From Endozoicomonas sp. G2_2 (GTDB taxonomy: Bacteria; Pseudomonadota; Gammaproteobacteria; Nevskiales; Salinisphaeraceae), in NCBI RefSeq assembly GCF_017744135.1, contig NZ_JAGHQU010000014.1, forward strand, positions 1 through 64,000: a stretch of 64,000 nt of DNA, given 5' to 3'. The position numbers and the translations under genes are program-made. This document shows, one piece after another, positions 15,887-23,940 of the stretch; the stretch's first letter is position 1; each line of letters begins with the position of its first letter. Under the pieces are notes generated by a model that did no database searches, was not told where the DNA came from, and worked only from the letters and a program-made list of their open reading frames with translations.

Positions 15887-16894
15887 CTAACCGCCGGCGG
15901 CGCGCCGGGTGAGGTAGGGCAGCTGGGCCTCGACGCTGTCGACATCGTCCTGGAACTTGAGCAGGACGTTGAGCGTTTCGCGGATCCAGTCGTCGTCGAG
16001 CGCGTCGATATGCAGCAGCAACAGCGTGCGCGCCCAGTCGATGGTTTCGCTGATGGCCGGCGCCTTGCGCAGATCCATCTCGCGCAGCGCCTGCACGAAA
16101 GCGACCAGCTGGCGCCGCAGTTCGAGCGTGATTTCCGGCACCTTGGCCTGGATGATTTGTTGTTCCAGCGCCGCATCCGGATAGGGAATGTACAGATGCA
16201 GGCAACGACGCTTGAGCGCGTCCGAGACCTCGCGGCTGTTGTTGGAGGTGAGAAACACGATTGGCGGCTGGCCGGACGCCGCGATGGTGCCGATTTCGGG
16301 AATGGTGACCTGGTAATCCGAGAGCATTTCCAGCAGCAGGGATTCGAACTCCTCGTCGGATTTGTCGATCTCGTCGATCAGCAGCACGCTGCCCTCGGCT
16401 TCGCGCAGCGCCTTCAACAACGGCCGCGGTTCGAGGAACTGCTCGGAGAAAAAGATATCGCCGTACTCATGCAAGCGTTCCACCGACTGGCGCAGGCCCT
16501 TGGCGCCGCCGAGCGCATCGTCGAGCTGTTCCTTGAGCACCTGGATATAGAGCAGCTGCTTGCCGTATTTCCACTCGTAGAGCGCCTTGGCCTCGTCGAG
16601 ACCTTCATAGCACTGCAGGCGGATCAGCGGCAGGCCGAGCATGCGGGCCGCGGTCTTGGCCAGCTCGGTCTTGCCGACGCCGGGCGGGCCTTCCACCAGC
16701 ACCGGCTTGCGCAGCTGATAGGCGAGATAGACCACGGTCGCGATCCGGCTGGAGCCGACATAACGATGGCGTTCGAGCGCGGCCCGGACGGCATCGACAT
16801 TCGCCATGGTCTCGGCGGCATTCGGTACGAGGGGCTCGGTCACAGCGGCTCCGATTGAAAACGATGTCGTCACGTTGGAGACGCCCGCCATCAT
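15887..16894 (-). CDS. MoxR-family AAA+ ATPase
   Basis: ATPase of about 335 residues. Seen: Walker A GPPGVGKTE, Walker B VLLIDEID, sensor-1 region VFLTSNNSREVSDALKRRC with the arginine finger, and a C-terminal helical lid. MoxR proteins act as chaperone-like motors together with VWA proteins, and the next gene, four bases downstream, is exactly such a partner. Start is uncertain: 16894 is chosen for a GGGGG stretch just upstream; 16930 and 16807 are in-frame alternatives. It is divergent from the DapA-family gene. Confidence 0.88.
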   Translation of the reverse strand: MMAGVSNVTTSFSIGAAVTEPLVPNAAETMANVDAVRAALERHRYVGSSRIATVVYLAYQLRKPVLVEGPPGVGKTELAKTAARMLGLPLIRLQCYEGLDEAKALYEWKYGKQLLYIQVLKEQLDDALGGAKGLRQSVERLHEYGDIFFSEQFLEPRPLLKALREAEGSVLLIDEIDKSDEEFESLLLEMLSDYQVTIPEIGTIAASGQPPIVFLTSNNSREVSDALKRRCLHLYIPYPDAALEQQIIQAKVPEITLELRRQLVAFVQALREMDLRKAPAISETIDWARTLLLLHIDALDDDWIRETLNVLLKFQDDVDSVEAQLPYLTRRAAGG

Positions 16895-17004
16895 AGCTGC
16901 CCCCGGCACCAACGTCCCGACAGCCGGCATACGGCACGTCGCCGCTGAGATTGCGCCGGAAATGCTCTAGGCTGAGCACCTGTTCGCAGTCCGGCAGAGC
17001 GCCC

Positions 17005-17910
17005 ATGTCCTTGTTCAGCGGTCTATCGGCGTTTCCGATCACGCCCTGTGATGACGCCGGCCAGCTCGATATCGACGCCTTGCAGCGTCTGCTCGCCCGC
17101 CTGACCGAGGCGGGTGTCGACTCGATCGGCCTGCTCGGCAGCACGGGCTCCTATCCCTATCTCACGCGGGCACAGCGCCGGCAGGCGGTCGCGGCCGCTG
17201 TCGAGGTGACCCGCGATCGCGTGCCGCTGCTGGTGGGCGTGGGTGCGCTGCGAACCGACGAGGCGGTGTCTCTGGCGGCCGATGCGCGCGCCGCGGGCGC
17301 CGATGCGCTGCTGCTGGCACCGGTGGCCTATATCCCGCTGTTCGAGGACGAGGTCTTCGAACATTACGCGTGCGTTGCGGGCGCGACCGATCTGCCGCTG
17401 TGCGTGTACAACAACCCGGCGACGACCGGCTTCACTTTCAGCCCGGCGTTGCTCGGCCGTCTGAGCCGGGTGCCGAACATCCGTGCCGCCAAGAACCCGG
17501 CCGCCCCGGCCGGCGAGATGGCGGCGGCGCACGAGGCGTTTTCGCGTGCCGCGGGGGCCGATTTCTCGCTCGGCTATAGCGGTGACTGGCATGCGACCGA
17601 AGCGTTGATTGCCGGCGGTAGCGCCTGGTATTCGGTCGCGGCCGGGCTGTTTCCGGAACCTTGCCTGCGGATCGTGCGCGCCGTGCAGGCCGGCGACTAC
17701 GAACAAGCGCGTCGGCTGAATACGGCACTCGAGCCGCTCTGGGCGCTGTTTCGCGCCCACAGCAGTTATCGGGTCATTCACGCGGCTGCGCAGGCGATGG
17801 GCATTACCAACGCCCGGCCACCGCGGCCGATTATGCCGTTGCCCGAGAGGGTTCGTGACGATATTCGCGCGGTACTGGAGCAGCTGGCGTCGCGGTCCAT
17901 CACGCGGTGA
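17005..17910 (+). CDS. Dihydrodipicolinate synthase-family aldolase/lyase
   Basis: Class I aldolase barrel of 301 residues. Seen: the loop GLLGSTGSYPYLTRAQRRQ near residue 39, the catalytic tyrosine in CVYNNPATTG near residue 135 and the Schiff-base lysine in IRAAKNPAAP near residue 163. The usual GTTGE of true DapA is GSTGS here, and no lysine-biosynthesis gene is adjacent. So it is more likely a pyruvate-dependent lyase of another pathway than DapA itself. Start at 17005 was chosen because the barrel begins at once (FSGLSAFPITP). Confidence 0.83.
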   Translation: MSLFSGLSAFPITPCDDAGQLDIDALQRLLARLTEAGVDSIGLLGSTGSYPYLTRAQRRQAVAAAVEVTRDRVPLLVGVGALRTDEAVSLAADARAAGADALLLAPVAYIPLFEDEVFEHYACVAGATDLPLCVYNNPATTGFTFSPALLGRLSRVPNIRAAKNPAAPAGEMAAAHEAFSRAAGADFSLGYSGDWHATEALIAGGSAWYSVAAGLFPEPCLRIVRAVQAGDYEQARRLNTALEPLWALFRAHSSYRVIHAAAQAMGITNARPPRPIMPLPERVRDDIRAVLEQLASRSITR

Positions 17911-17942
17911 CGGATGTCTCTGATGGACTGCCGTAGCCGGCG

Positions 17943-19373
17943 TCAGGGGCCGGCCGCCGCGAAGCGCTGCAGGCGCGATACCCGTCGCAGTCGCCAGCCG
18001 AGCAGCGCCGCCGCCACGCTCAGGCCCGCGATCAGCCCGATCCAGTAGCCATAGACGCCCAGGCCGTCGAACGCGCCCGAGACGCCGCGGCCGAGCAGAT
18101 TGCCCAGCCCCATGCCCACGCCCCAGTAGGACGCGAGCGTGACGACCATGATGATGCGCGTGTCCTTGTAGCCGCGCAGCGCGCCGGCGATGCTCACCTG
18201 CAGCGCGTCGGAGAATTGATAGAGGGTCGCGATGAGCAGCAACTCGACCGCGAGCTGCTGGACCTCGGCGTTGCTGGTGTAGAGCGAGACCGCGAACGGC
18301 CCGCCCAGCACGATGAGCAGGTCGATTAGGAACGCGGCCGCGAGCGCACACGCGACCCCGTTGAAGGCCACGAAGCGCGCATGGCGCAGTTTGCCGCGCC
18401 CGAGCGCCTGGCCGACGCGCACGGTCAGCGCCATGCCCAACGACAGAGGCAGCATGAACAGCACCGAGCTGAAGTTCAGCGCCACGGTATGGGCGGCGAT
18501 CACGATCTCGCCGTAGCCGGCCAGGAACAGCGCAATGGCGGTGAACAGCGACACCTCGGCGAAGATCGCCACGCCGACCGGCAGCCCAACCCGCAGCAAT
18601 TCGCCGATCGGCGCGGCCGACGGCCAGGCGAAGGCCGCGCCGAAGCGCGCCCGCGTGTACGCAGCCGAGCAACGGCTATAGATCAGCATGGCGATGAACA
18701 TTGACCACATCGAGATGGCCGTCGCAATACCGCAGCCGGCCGCCCCGCGTGCCGGTATCGCTTGCAGTGCCTCGGGCACGTACGCCCCGAACAGCGCGAC
18801 CAGCCCGTCGCCGCCATAGATCAGCACATAGTTGCTGACCATGTTCACCGCCAGCCCGAGCAGCGCGAACTGCAGCGACGCGCGCGTATGGCCCATGCCG
18901 TCGGAATAGAAACGCAGGGTTTCGTAGAGCGCGATCGCCGGCAGCCCCAGCGCGACGCCGTCGAGATAGCGGATTGCCAGCGGGGCCACGTCGTCCGGTA
19001 CCGACATGAGCGTGAACACCGGCGGCGCGAGCGCTCGGATGCCGACGGCGCAGAGCAGCCCGAGCACGGCGGCCACCCACAGCGCCTGATGGACCGCCGG
19101 GCGAATCGCCGCAAAACGCCGCGCGCCGACATGCTGGGCCACGATCGGTGTCAGGCCCATGAGGGTGCCGATCATGAACAGCACCAGCGGCAGCCACAGG
19201 CTGGAGCCGATCGAAACCGCGGCCAGATCGCGCGCGCTCGCATGGCCGGTCATCGCCACGTCCACCGTGCCCATCGCCACCTGGGCGAGCTGGGCGCCGA
19301 GGATCGGCAGCGCCAGCCAGAGCAGGCGGCCGCTTTCGATACGGCGGAGTCGGGCGTGGCGAATCAGAAACAA
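17943..19373 (-). CDS. MATE-family multidrug/Na+ antiporter, NorM-like
   Basis: Inner-membrane exporter of 476 residues with about 12 transmembrane helices in two homologous halves. The opening helix RLLWLALPILGAQLAQVAMG and the segment TVDVAMTGHASARDLAAVSIG are typical of MATE proteins; the second half repeats this pattern (VGLPVGVAIFAEVSLFTAIA). It uses a Na+ or H+ gradient to expel cationic drugs or toxic metabolites. It is convergent with the aldolase gene and has no adjacent regulator; the RhtA-like gene lies 165 bp upstream on the same strand. Confidence 0.9.
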   Translation of the reverse strand: MFLIRHARLRRIESGRLLWLALPILGAQLAQVAMGTVDVAMTGHASARDLAAVSIGSSLWLPLVLFMIGTLMGLTPIVAQHVGARRFAAIRPAVHQALWVAAVLGLLCAVGIRALAPPVFTLMSVPDDVAPLAIRYLDGVALGLPAIALYETLRFYSDGMGHTRASLQFALLGLAVNMVSNYVLIYGGDGLVALFGAYVPEALQAIPARGAAGCGIATAISMWSMFIAMLIYSRCSAAYTRARFGAAFAWPSAAPIGELLRVGLPVGVAIFAEVSLFTAIALFLAGYGEIVIAAHTVALNFSSVLFMLPLSLGMALTVRVGQALGRGKLRHARFVAFNGVACALAAAFLIDLLIVLGGPFAVSLYTSNAEVQQLAVELLLIATLYQFSDALQVSIAGALRGYKDTRIIMVVTLASYWGVGMGLGNLLGRGVSGAFDGLGVYGYWIGLIAGLSVAAALLGWRLRRVSRLQRFAAAGP

Positions 19374-19538
19374 GACGTGCGATCCGGTTTGACAATGAGC
19401 AAGCCCGGCCGGCCGCGGCTATGCACCGCCGAGCGCGGGCAGACGGTCGTCGGGCCGGTGGCGGTCGGCTGGCCGGGCGGCGAGTCTAGCGTGGATGTCG
19501 CCACGCGTTGTTACGTGCCGCCTCGAACGTGATCCGGC

Positions 19539-20435
19539 TCAATCCGGGTACGGCGCCTCGATCGGTTCTGCCGACCGGCCGGTAACCGTGGTGCCGATCG
19601 AGGCAGTGACCACGGCCATGATCGCCAGCCATTGCAGTAGGCTCAGCGCCTGGCCGAGAAACAGCAGGCCGGAGAGCGCGCCGAAAGCCGGTTCCAGGCT
19701 CATCAGCGTGCCGAAGGTCTGGGTCGGCAGACGCGGCAGGGCGACCATTTCCAGGGTATAGGGCAGAGCGGTCGAGAGCAGCGCCACACACAGCGCGATC
19801 AACAGCACGTGCGATTCCGTGATGGCCGGCGCGGCGTTCACCAGCCCGATCGGCGCGATCACGACCGCGGCAATGGTGATGCCCCAGACCGCGCTCTGCA
19901 TGCCGTTGACTTCGCCCGCACGCTGGCCGAACAGGATATACGCTGCCCAGCAGCCGCCTGCGCCGAGCGCGCAGAGCACGCCGGTGAGGTTGATCGTGTG
20001 GTCGCTGTTGCCGTGGTCGAGACCCAGCAGTACCGCGAGCCCGGCGATCGCGATGGCGATCCAGAGCAGGTCGAAACGGCTTTTCGACGACCATAGTGCC
20101 ACGCCCAGCGGGCCGGTGAATTCGAGCGCGACCGCAATGCCGAGCGGGATGTGATTGATTGCCTGATAGAGCAGGAAGTTCATCGAGCCCATGGCGATGC
20201 CGTAGAGCAGCAGGTCGCGCCAATCCCGCCGCGCCACGCGCCAGCGCCAGGGCCGGAAGATCGCCCAGAGAATGAGCGCGGCCATGATCAGGCGCAGCGA
20301 GGTCGCGGTAGCCGGACCGACGGCCGGGAACAGCGACGTGGCCAGCGACGCGCCGCCCTGGATGCAGCTCATCGCGATCAGCAGCAGACCGATGGGCATC
20401 AGGCGTGCCCGCAGGGATGCGTTATACGATGTCAT
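19539..20435 (-). CDS. EamA/DMT exporter, RhtA-like
   Basis: Inner-membrane transporter of 298 residues with ten predicted helices in two EamA repeats. Segments such as PAVGPATATSLRLIMAALIL, YQAINHIPLGIAVALEFTGP and SLEPAFGALSGLLFLGQAL closely follow the threonine/homoserine exporter RhtA (YbiF). It probably exports amino acids or related metabolites. The start at 20435 places the first helix within 15 residues. It is divergent from an XRE-cupin regulator, a pairing often seen for DMT transporters, which suggests local control. Confidence 0.87.
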   Translation of the reverse strand: MTSYNASLRARLMPIGLLLIAMSCIQGGASLATSLFPAVGPATATSLRLIMAALILWAIFRPWRWRVARRDWRDLLLYGIAMGSMNFLLYQAINHIPLGIAVALEFTGPLGVALWSSKSRFDLLWIAIAIAGLAVLLGLDHGNSDHTINLTGVLCALGAGGCWAAYILFGQRAGEVNGMQSAVWGITIAAVVIAPIGLVNAAPAITESHVLLIALCVALLSTALPYTLEMVALPRLPTQTFGTLMSLEPAFGALSGLLFLGQALSLLQWLAIMAVVTASIGTTVTGRSAEPIEAPYPD

Positions 20436-20511
20436 CGACAGCACTCGTAAGAACGCCGGCACGCAGGATGGTGGCGCGCCGGCGGGGTGGATGATGACGC
20501 ATAATCGATGA

Positions 20512-21084
20512 ATGGGCAATATATTGCACAATGACGACGAGCGGCCCAACGTGCTCGTGCACGTGGCGGGCAATGTGCACAGGCTGCGCCGGGACGCGAG
20601 GCTGAGCCAGCAGGCGCTTGCCGACGCCGCGCGCGTGAGCCGGCGCATGCTGGTGAATATCGAGAAAGGCGACGTCAACGTCAGCCTGAACACGCTCGAT
20701 CGCATCGCCGAAGCGCTGGGGGTGCTGTTTTATGCCCTGGTACAGCCGCCGGAAACGCCGGACTCGGCACGTATCGACGAACTGGCCTGGGCCGGCGCGC
20801 ACCCCGACAGCCATGCGCGGCTGCTGGCCAGCAAGCCGGCGCGCAACGAAGTCGAGCTCTGGGCCTGGTCGCTTGCGCCCGGCGAGCGCTACGAATCGCC
20901 GGCCGACCCGGCCGGCTGGCAGGAGATGCTGGTGGTCACGGCGGGCACGCTCACGCTGATGCTAGAGAACCAGTCGCGAACGATCGCCGCCGGCGATTTT
21001 CACGTGTTTTCCAGCGATCGCGAGCACGTCTACGCCAACGAAACGGATACGCGGCTGACCTTCATCCGTAACGTTATCTACTAG
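20512..21084 (+). CDS. XRE-family regulator with C-terminal cupin domain
   Basis: A 190-residue protein: an XRE helix-turn-helix at about residues 20-75 (LRRDARLSQQALADAARVSR then MLVNIEKGDVNVSLNTLDRI), then a cupin sensor domain at about residues 110-185 (WSLAPGERYE, GTLTLMLENQSRTIAAGDF, FSSDREHVYAN). Such proteins sense small metabolites and repress nearby transporter or catabolic genes. It is divergent from the RhtA-like exporter with 76 bp between starts. The ATG at 20512 has no ribosome binding site, and a palindrome covers codons 2-6, so the real start may be TTG 20524 or a downstream GTG near 20551. Confidence 0.87.
   Translation: MGNILHNDDERPNVLVHVAGNVHRLRRDARLSQQALADAARVSRRMLVNIEKGDVNVSLNTLDRIAEALGVLFYALVQPPETPDSARIDELAWAGAHPDSHARLLASKPARNEVELWAWSLAPGERYESPADPAGWQEMLVVTAGTLTLMLENQSRTIAAGDFHVFSSDREHVYANETDTRLTFIRNVIY
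20516..20527. promoter_or_regulatory. 12-bp palindrome at the start of the XRE-cupin gene, candidate operator
   Basis: GCAATATATTGC is a perfect AT-rich palindrome in GC-rich DNA, placed at the annotated start of the XRE-cupin gene and 81 bases from the exporter start. XRE repressors bind such short palindromes. If the real start codon lies further in, this would be an ordinary operator in the shared upstream region. Confidence 0.5.
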
Positions 21085-21206
21085 TCTTGCCGGCCGTGGT
21101 GGTGGCGTGGCAATTCGGCACGACTTGCTACAGTAGCTGTCCGGATCGCGCTGCGACGGCCGACGTGCCCGATCCGGTTTCCGTTCGACAAGACAGGGGG
21201 TTCGAA

Positions 21207-22073
21207 ATGAGGCATATCGCCTTGCGTATGGCAGCCGCGGCACTGGCGCTGCTCGTAGTCACCGGTCCGGCCATGGCGGCCGATGAGCCCGTCACGATCT
21301 ATACCGACAACTATGCTGCCGACGAGGCGATGAGCCGCGTGGCCCGCGATCTCATCGAGCAGCATTTCGATACACCGGTGGAACTCAAGCCGGTGTCGGT
21401 GGGCGTGTCTTTCGTCGGGACCGCGCGCGATGAGCGCAGCATGTTTCTGGCGGCCTGGCTGCCGGCCACGCACGGCGAGTACATGGCCCGCGTGGAGGAC
21501 GACGTGGTCAACCTGGGCACCATCTATACCGGCGCCAAGCTGGGCTGGGTGGTGCCGGACTACGTGCCGGCCGATCAGCTGGGCAGTATCGAAGACCTGA
21601 AAAACCCCGCGGTCGCCGAGCGGCTGAACGGCCGCATCCAGGGCATCAGTGCCGGCGCCGGCCTGATGCAGCTGTCGAACAAGGCCGTCGAGGAGTACGC
21701 GCTCGACGATTATCGTCTGATCACCGCCAGCGGCCCGGCCATGACCGCCGCGCTCAAGCGTGCGATCGAGAACGAGGAATGGATCGTGGTGACCGGCTGG
21801 AGCCCGCACTGGAAATGGGAGCGCTTCGACCTGCGCTATCTCGACGACCCGAAAGGCACGCTCGGTGGCGAAGAGCACGTCGACGCCATCGCCAGCCCCG
21901 CGCTGGTCGAGTCCGAACCCGAAATCACCGATTTCATCCGCCGGATGACGTTCGAGCTCGACCAGATCAACCCCATGCTCGCGGAGGCCGAGCGCACGTC
22001 CTATGACGAGGCGGCTGAGACGTTCATCAAGGAACATCCGGACCTGATCGAGAGCTGGCTCGAAGGCGAGTGA
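21207..22073 (+). CDS. Glycine betaine/choline-type ABC substrate-binding protein (OpuAC)
   Basis: Periplasmic solute-binding protein of 288 residues. A Sec signal ends in GPAMAADE. The OpuAC fold is shown by VTIYTDNYAADEAMSRVARD at its start, the segment FLAAWLPATHGEY near residue 90 and the aromatic motif TGWSPHWKWERFDL near residue 195; tryptophans of this kind form the quaternary-amine cage. It should bind glycine betaine, proline betaine or choline for import in osmoadaptation. No permease or ATPase gene is adjacent, so it must work with components encoded elsewhere. Start at 21207 follows a GGGGG stretch 6 bases upstream. Confidence 0.86.
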   Translation: MRHIALRMAAAALALLVVTGPAMAADEPVTIYTDNYAADEAMSRVARDLIEQHFDTPVELKPVSVGVSFVGTARDERSMFLAAWLPATHGEYMARVEDDVVNLGTIYTGAKLGWVVPDYVPADQLGSIEDLKNPAVAERLNGRIQGISAGAGLMQLSNKAVEEYALDDYRLITASGPAMTAALKRAIENEEWIVVTGWSPHWKWERFDLRYLDDPKGTLGGEEHVDAIASPALVESEPEITDFIRRMTFELDQINPMLAEAERTSYDEAAETFIKEHPDLIESWLEGE

Positions 22074-22079
22074 GGCGCG

Positions 22080-22108
22080 CCGGCCGCGCGGACGCGCTGC
22101 GCGGCCGG
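22080..22108. terminator. Strong hairpin between convergent genes
   Basis: A perfect 10-bp GC stem (22080-22089 with 22099-22108) and a 9-base loop start 7 bases after the substrate-binding protein gene. No T-tract follows on either strand, so it is at best a pausing or mRNA-end hairpin shared by the two convergent genes. Confidence 0.45.
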
Positions 22109-22147
22109 TATCCCGACCGAGGCGTCAGCGCGTGTCACGTCAAACGG

Positions 22148-22900
22148 CTAGCGCAATAGCTGGCCGCCGTCCACGGTCAGCGTCTGGCCGGTGATCCACG
22201 AGGCCAGCGGCGAGGCGAGAAAGACCGCCGTATTGGCTATCTCTTCAGGCGTGCCGAAACGCCCGAATGGGATGCTGGCGAGTGTCGCGTCATAGACCGC
22301 CGGATTGTTTGCCTTGCGCTGCTGCCAGAGCCCGCCCGGGAAATCGATGGAGCCCGGCGCGATGGCGTTCACGCGGATGCGCTCGCCGGCCATTTCCGAG
22401 GCCTGTGACTGGGTGTACTGGATCAGCGCGGCCTTGATCGCGCCATAGGCCGCAGTGCGGGCAGATGCCGCCTGGCCGGCGATCGATGCGATATGGATGA
22501 CGCTCGCCTGTTCGCTCTGCGCCAGCCACGGCCGCGCGGTGCGCGTGGCGCGGATGGTACCGAGCAGGTCGACGTCGATGCTTTTCTGCCAGCCTTCCTC
22601 GCTGTCGCCGGGCCCGAAGCCGGAGGCGTTGTTGACGAGGATGTCGATCCCGCCGAGCGCGGCGGCGGCTTCGTTCACATAGGCTTCGATGGCTGTTGCA
22701 TCGGCCACGTCGCAGACGGCTGTATGCACGGTCGTGCCGTGCGTGCCCAATTGGTCGTGCGCGGCCTGCAGCGTGTCGGCGCCACGCCCGCAGATCGACA
22801 CATGCACGCCTTCGGCGGCGAGCGCGTTGGCGATGGCCAGGCCGATACCGCGGCTGCCGCCGGTGATCAGGGCCCGTCGGCCGGCAAGAAGAGTGTCCAC
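22148..22900 (-). CDS. Short-chain dehydrogenase/reductase (SDR)
   Basis: Classical SDR of 250 residues. Seen: cofactor motif TGGSRGIG near residue 14, NNASG near residue 90, catalytic Ser in IHIASIAG near residue 138 and the YxxxK pair in YGAIKAAL near residue 153, and a C-terminal segment WITGQTLTVDGGQL of the FabG-like group. The start is GTG at 22900 with AGGAG nine bases upstream. It lies 116 bp downstream of the HMG-CoA lyase gene on the same strand and may belong to that unit, but the substrate cannot be read from sequence. Confidence 0.87.
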   Translation of the reverse strand: MDTLLAGRRALITGGSRGIGLAIANALAAEGVHVSICGRGADTLQAAHDQLGTHGTTVHTAVCDVADATAIEAYVNEAAAALGGIDILVNNASGFGPGDSEEGWQKSIDVDLLGTIRATRTARPWLAQSEQASVIHIASIAGQAASARTAAYGAIKAALIQYTQSQASEMAGERIRVNAIAPGSIDFPGGLWQQRKANNPAVYDATLASIPFGRFGTPEEIANTAVFLASPLASWITGQTLTVDGGQLLR

Positions 22901-23016
22901 GATGATCGGCTCCTGCGCTGGATAATGACTGCGGCGACCGCGAGTTACGGATCGGTGGCGCCGCTCTCGCCGCTACGTTAGCGCATCGCGGCGAGGCCGG
23001 TGCATGGCCGCCGTGG

Positions 23017-23940
23017 TCAGCGTGCGGCCTCGGGCATCGCGTAGCGGCGCTGCGATGTGCCCGCCTTCACCACCTGGCCGGGCACCTCGTGGCCGACGAT
23101 AGTCGGCAGGGTTTCGGCCACGCGCAGCAGCCCGTCGAGATCGACACCCGTATCCACGCCCATCTGCTCGAACATGTGCACGAGGTCTTCGGTGCAGACG
23201 TTGCCGGTCGCCCCGGGCGCGAAGGGACAGCCGCCGAGGCCGCCGAGCGCGGCGTCGAAGCGCATCACTCCGGCCTGATGGGCAGCGAGCGCGTTGGCCA
23301 GCCCCATGCCGCGGGTGTTGTGCAGATGCACGGTGAGCGACAGCTTCGGCTGCCGGCTGAGCACCGCCTCGCACAGCGCAGCGACCTGGCGCGGGTTGGC
23401 CATGCCGGTGGTATCGCATAGCGAGATGCCCTGGATGCCGATCGCGGCCAGGCGCGCCACGATTTCGAGTACACGCTCGGGGCGCACTTCGCCCTCGAAC
23501 GGGCAGCCGAAAGCGGTCGAGATCGAGGCGTTCAGGAACGCGCCGCTCCCCTCGGTTAGATCGGCCATGCGCGCGAAGCGTTCCAGCGACTGGTCGGCCG
23601 TCATGCGCAGGTTGGCGCGGCCGTGGCTGTCGCTGGCGGACATCACGAAGTTGAGTTCGTCGGTGCCGCAGGCCAGGGCGCGTTCCACGCCTTTTTCGTT
23701 GGGAATCAGCGCGACGTAATCGACACCGGGCTGGCGCCGGATGCCGGCCATCACTTCGCCCGCGTCGGCGAGATTGGGGATCGCCCTGGGCGATGTAAAA
23801 GAGGTGGTTTCGATCTTGGCGAAACCCAGCGGCGAGAGGTCGTCGATGAGCGCGATCTTGTCGGCCGTGGGCACGAAATCGCGCTCGATCTGGAAGCCGT
23901 CGCGCGGGGCGACCTCGTTGATGAAAACCCGTGCGCTCAT
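23017..23940 (-). CDS. mvaB: Hydroxymethylglutaryl-CoA lyase-like enzyme
   Basis: A 307-residue DRE-TIM barrel lyase that splits HMG-CoA into acetyl-CoA and acetoacetate. Seen: the opening EVAPRDGFQIE with the catalytic Arg-Asp pair, the metal-binding HLHNTRGMG segment near residue 205, and the signature loop GGLGGCPFAPGATGNVCTEDL near residue 235 that holds the active-site Cys. Its start overlaps the upstream CoA-transferase stop by 4 bases. That partner matters: it can make the CoA ester that this enzyme cleaves. Related lyases act on other 3-hydroxy-3-methyl acyl-CoAs, so the exact substrate is inferred. Confidence 0.88.
   Translation of the reverse strand: MSARVFINEVAPRDGFQIERDFVPTADKIALIDDLSPLGFAKIETTSFTSPRAIPNLADAGEVMAGIRRQPGVDYVALIPNEKGVERALACGTDELNFVMSASDSHGRANLRMTADQSLERFARMADLTEGSGAFLNASISTAFGCPFEGEVRPERVLEIVARLAAIGIQGISLCDTTGMANPRQVAALCEAVLSRQPKLSLTVHLHNTRGMGLANALAAHQAGVMRFDAALGGLGGCPFAPGATGNVCTEDLVHMFEQMGVDTGVDLDGLLRVAETLPTIVGHEVPGQVVKAGTSQRRYAMPEAAR

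Noticed and set aside
14200-15912. A 570-codon plus-strand frame opposite the VWA gene
   Set aside because: The minus-strand VWA domain with DVSGS is well supported; the plus-strand translation is rich in Val, Ala and His without domains.
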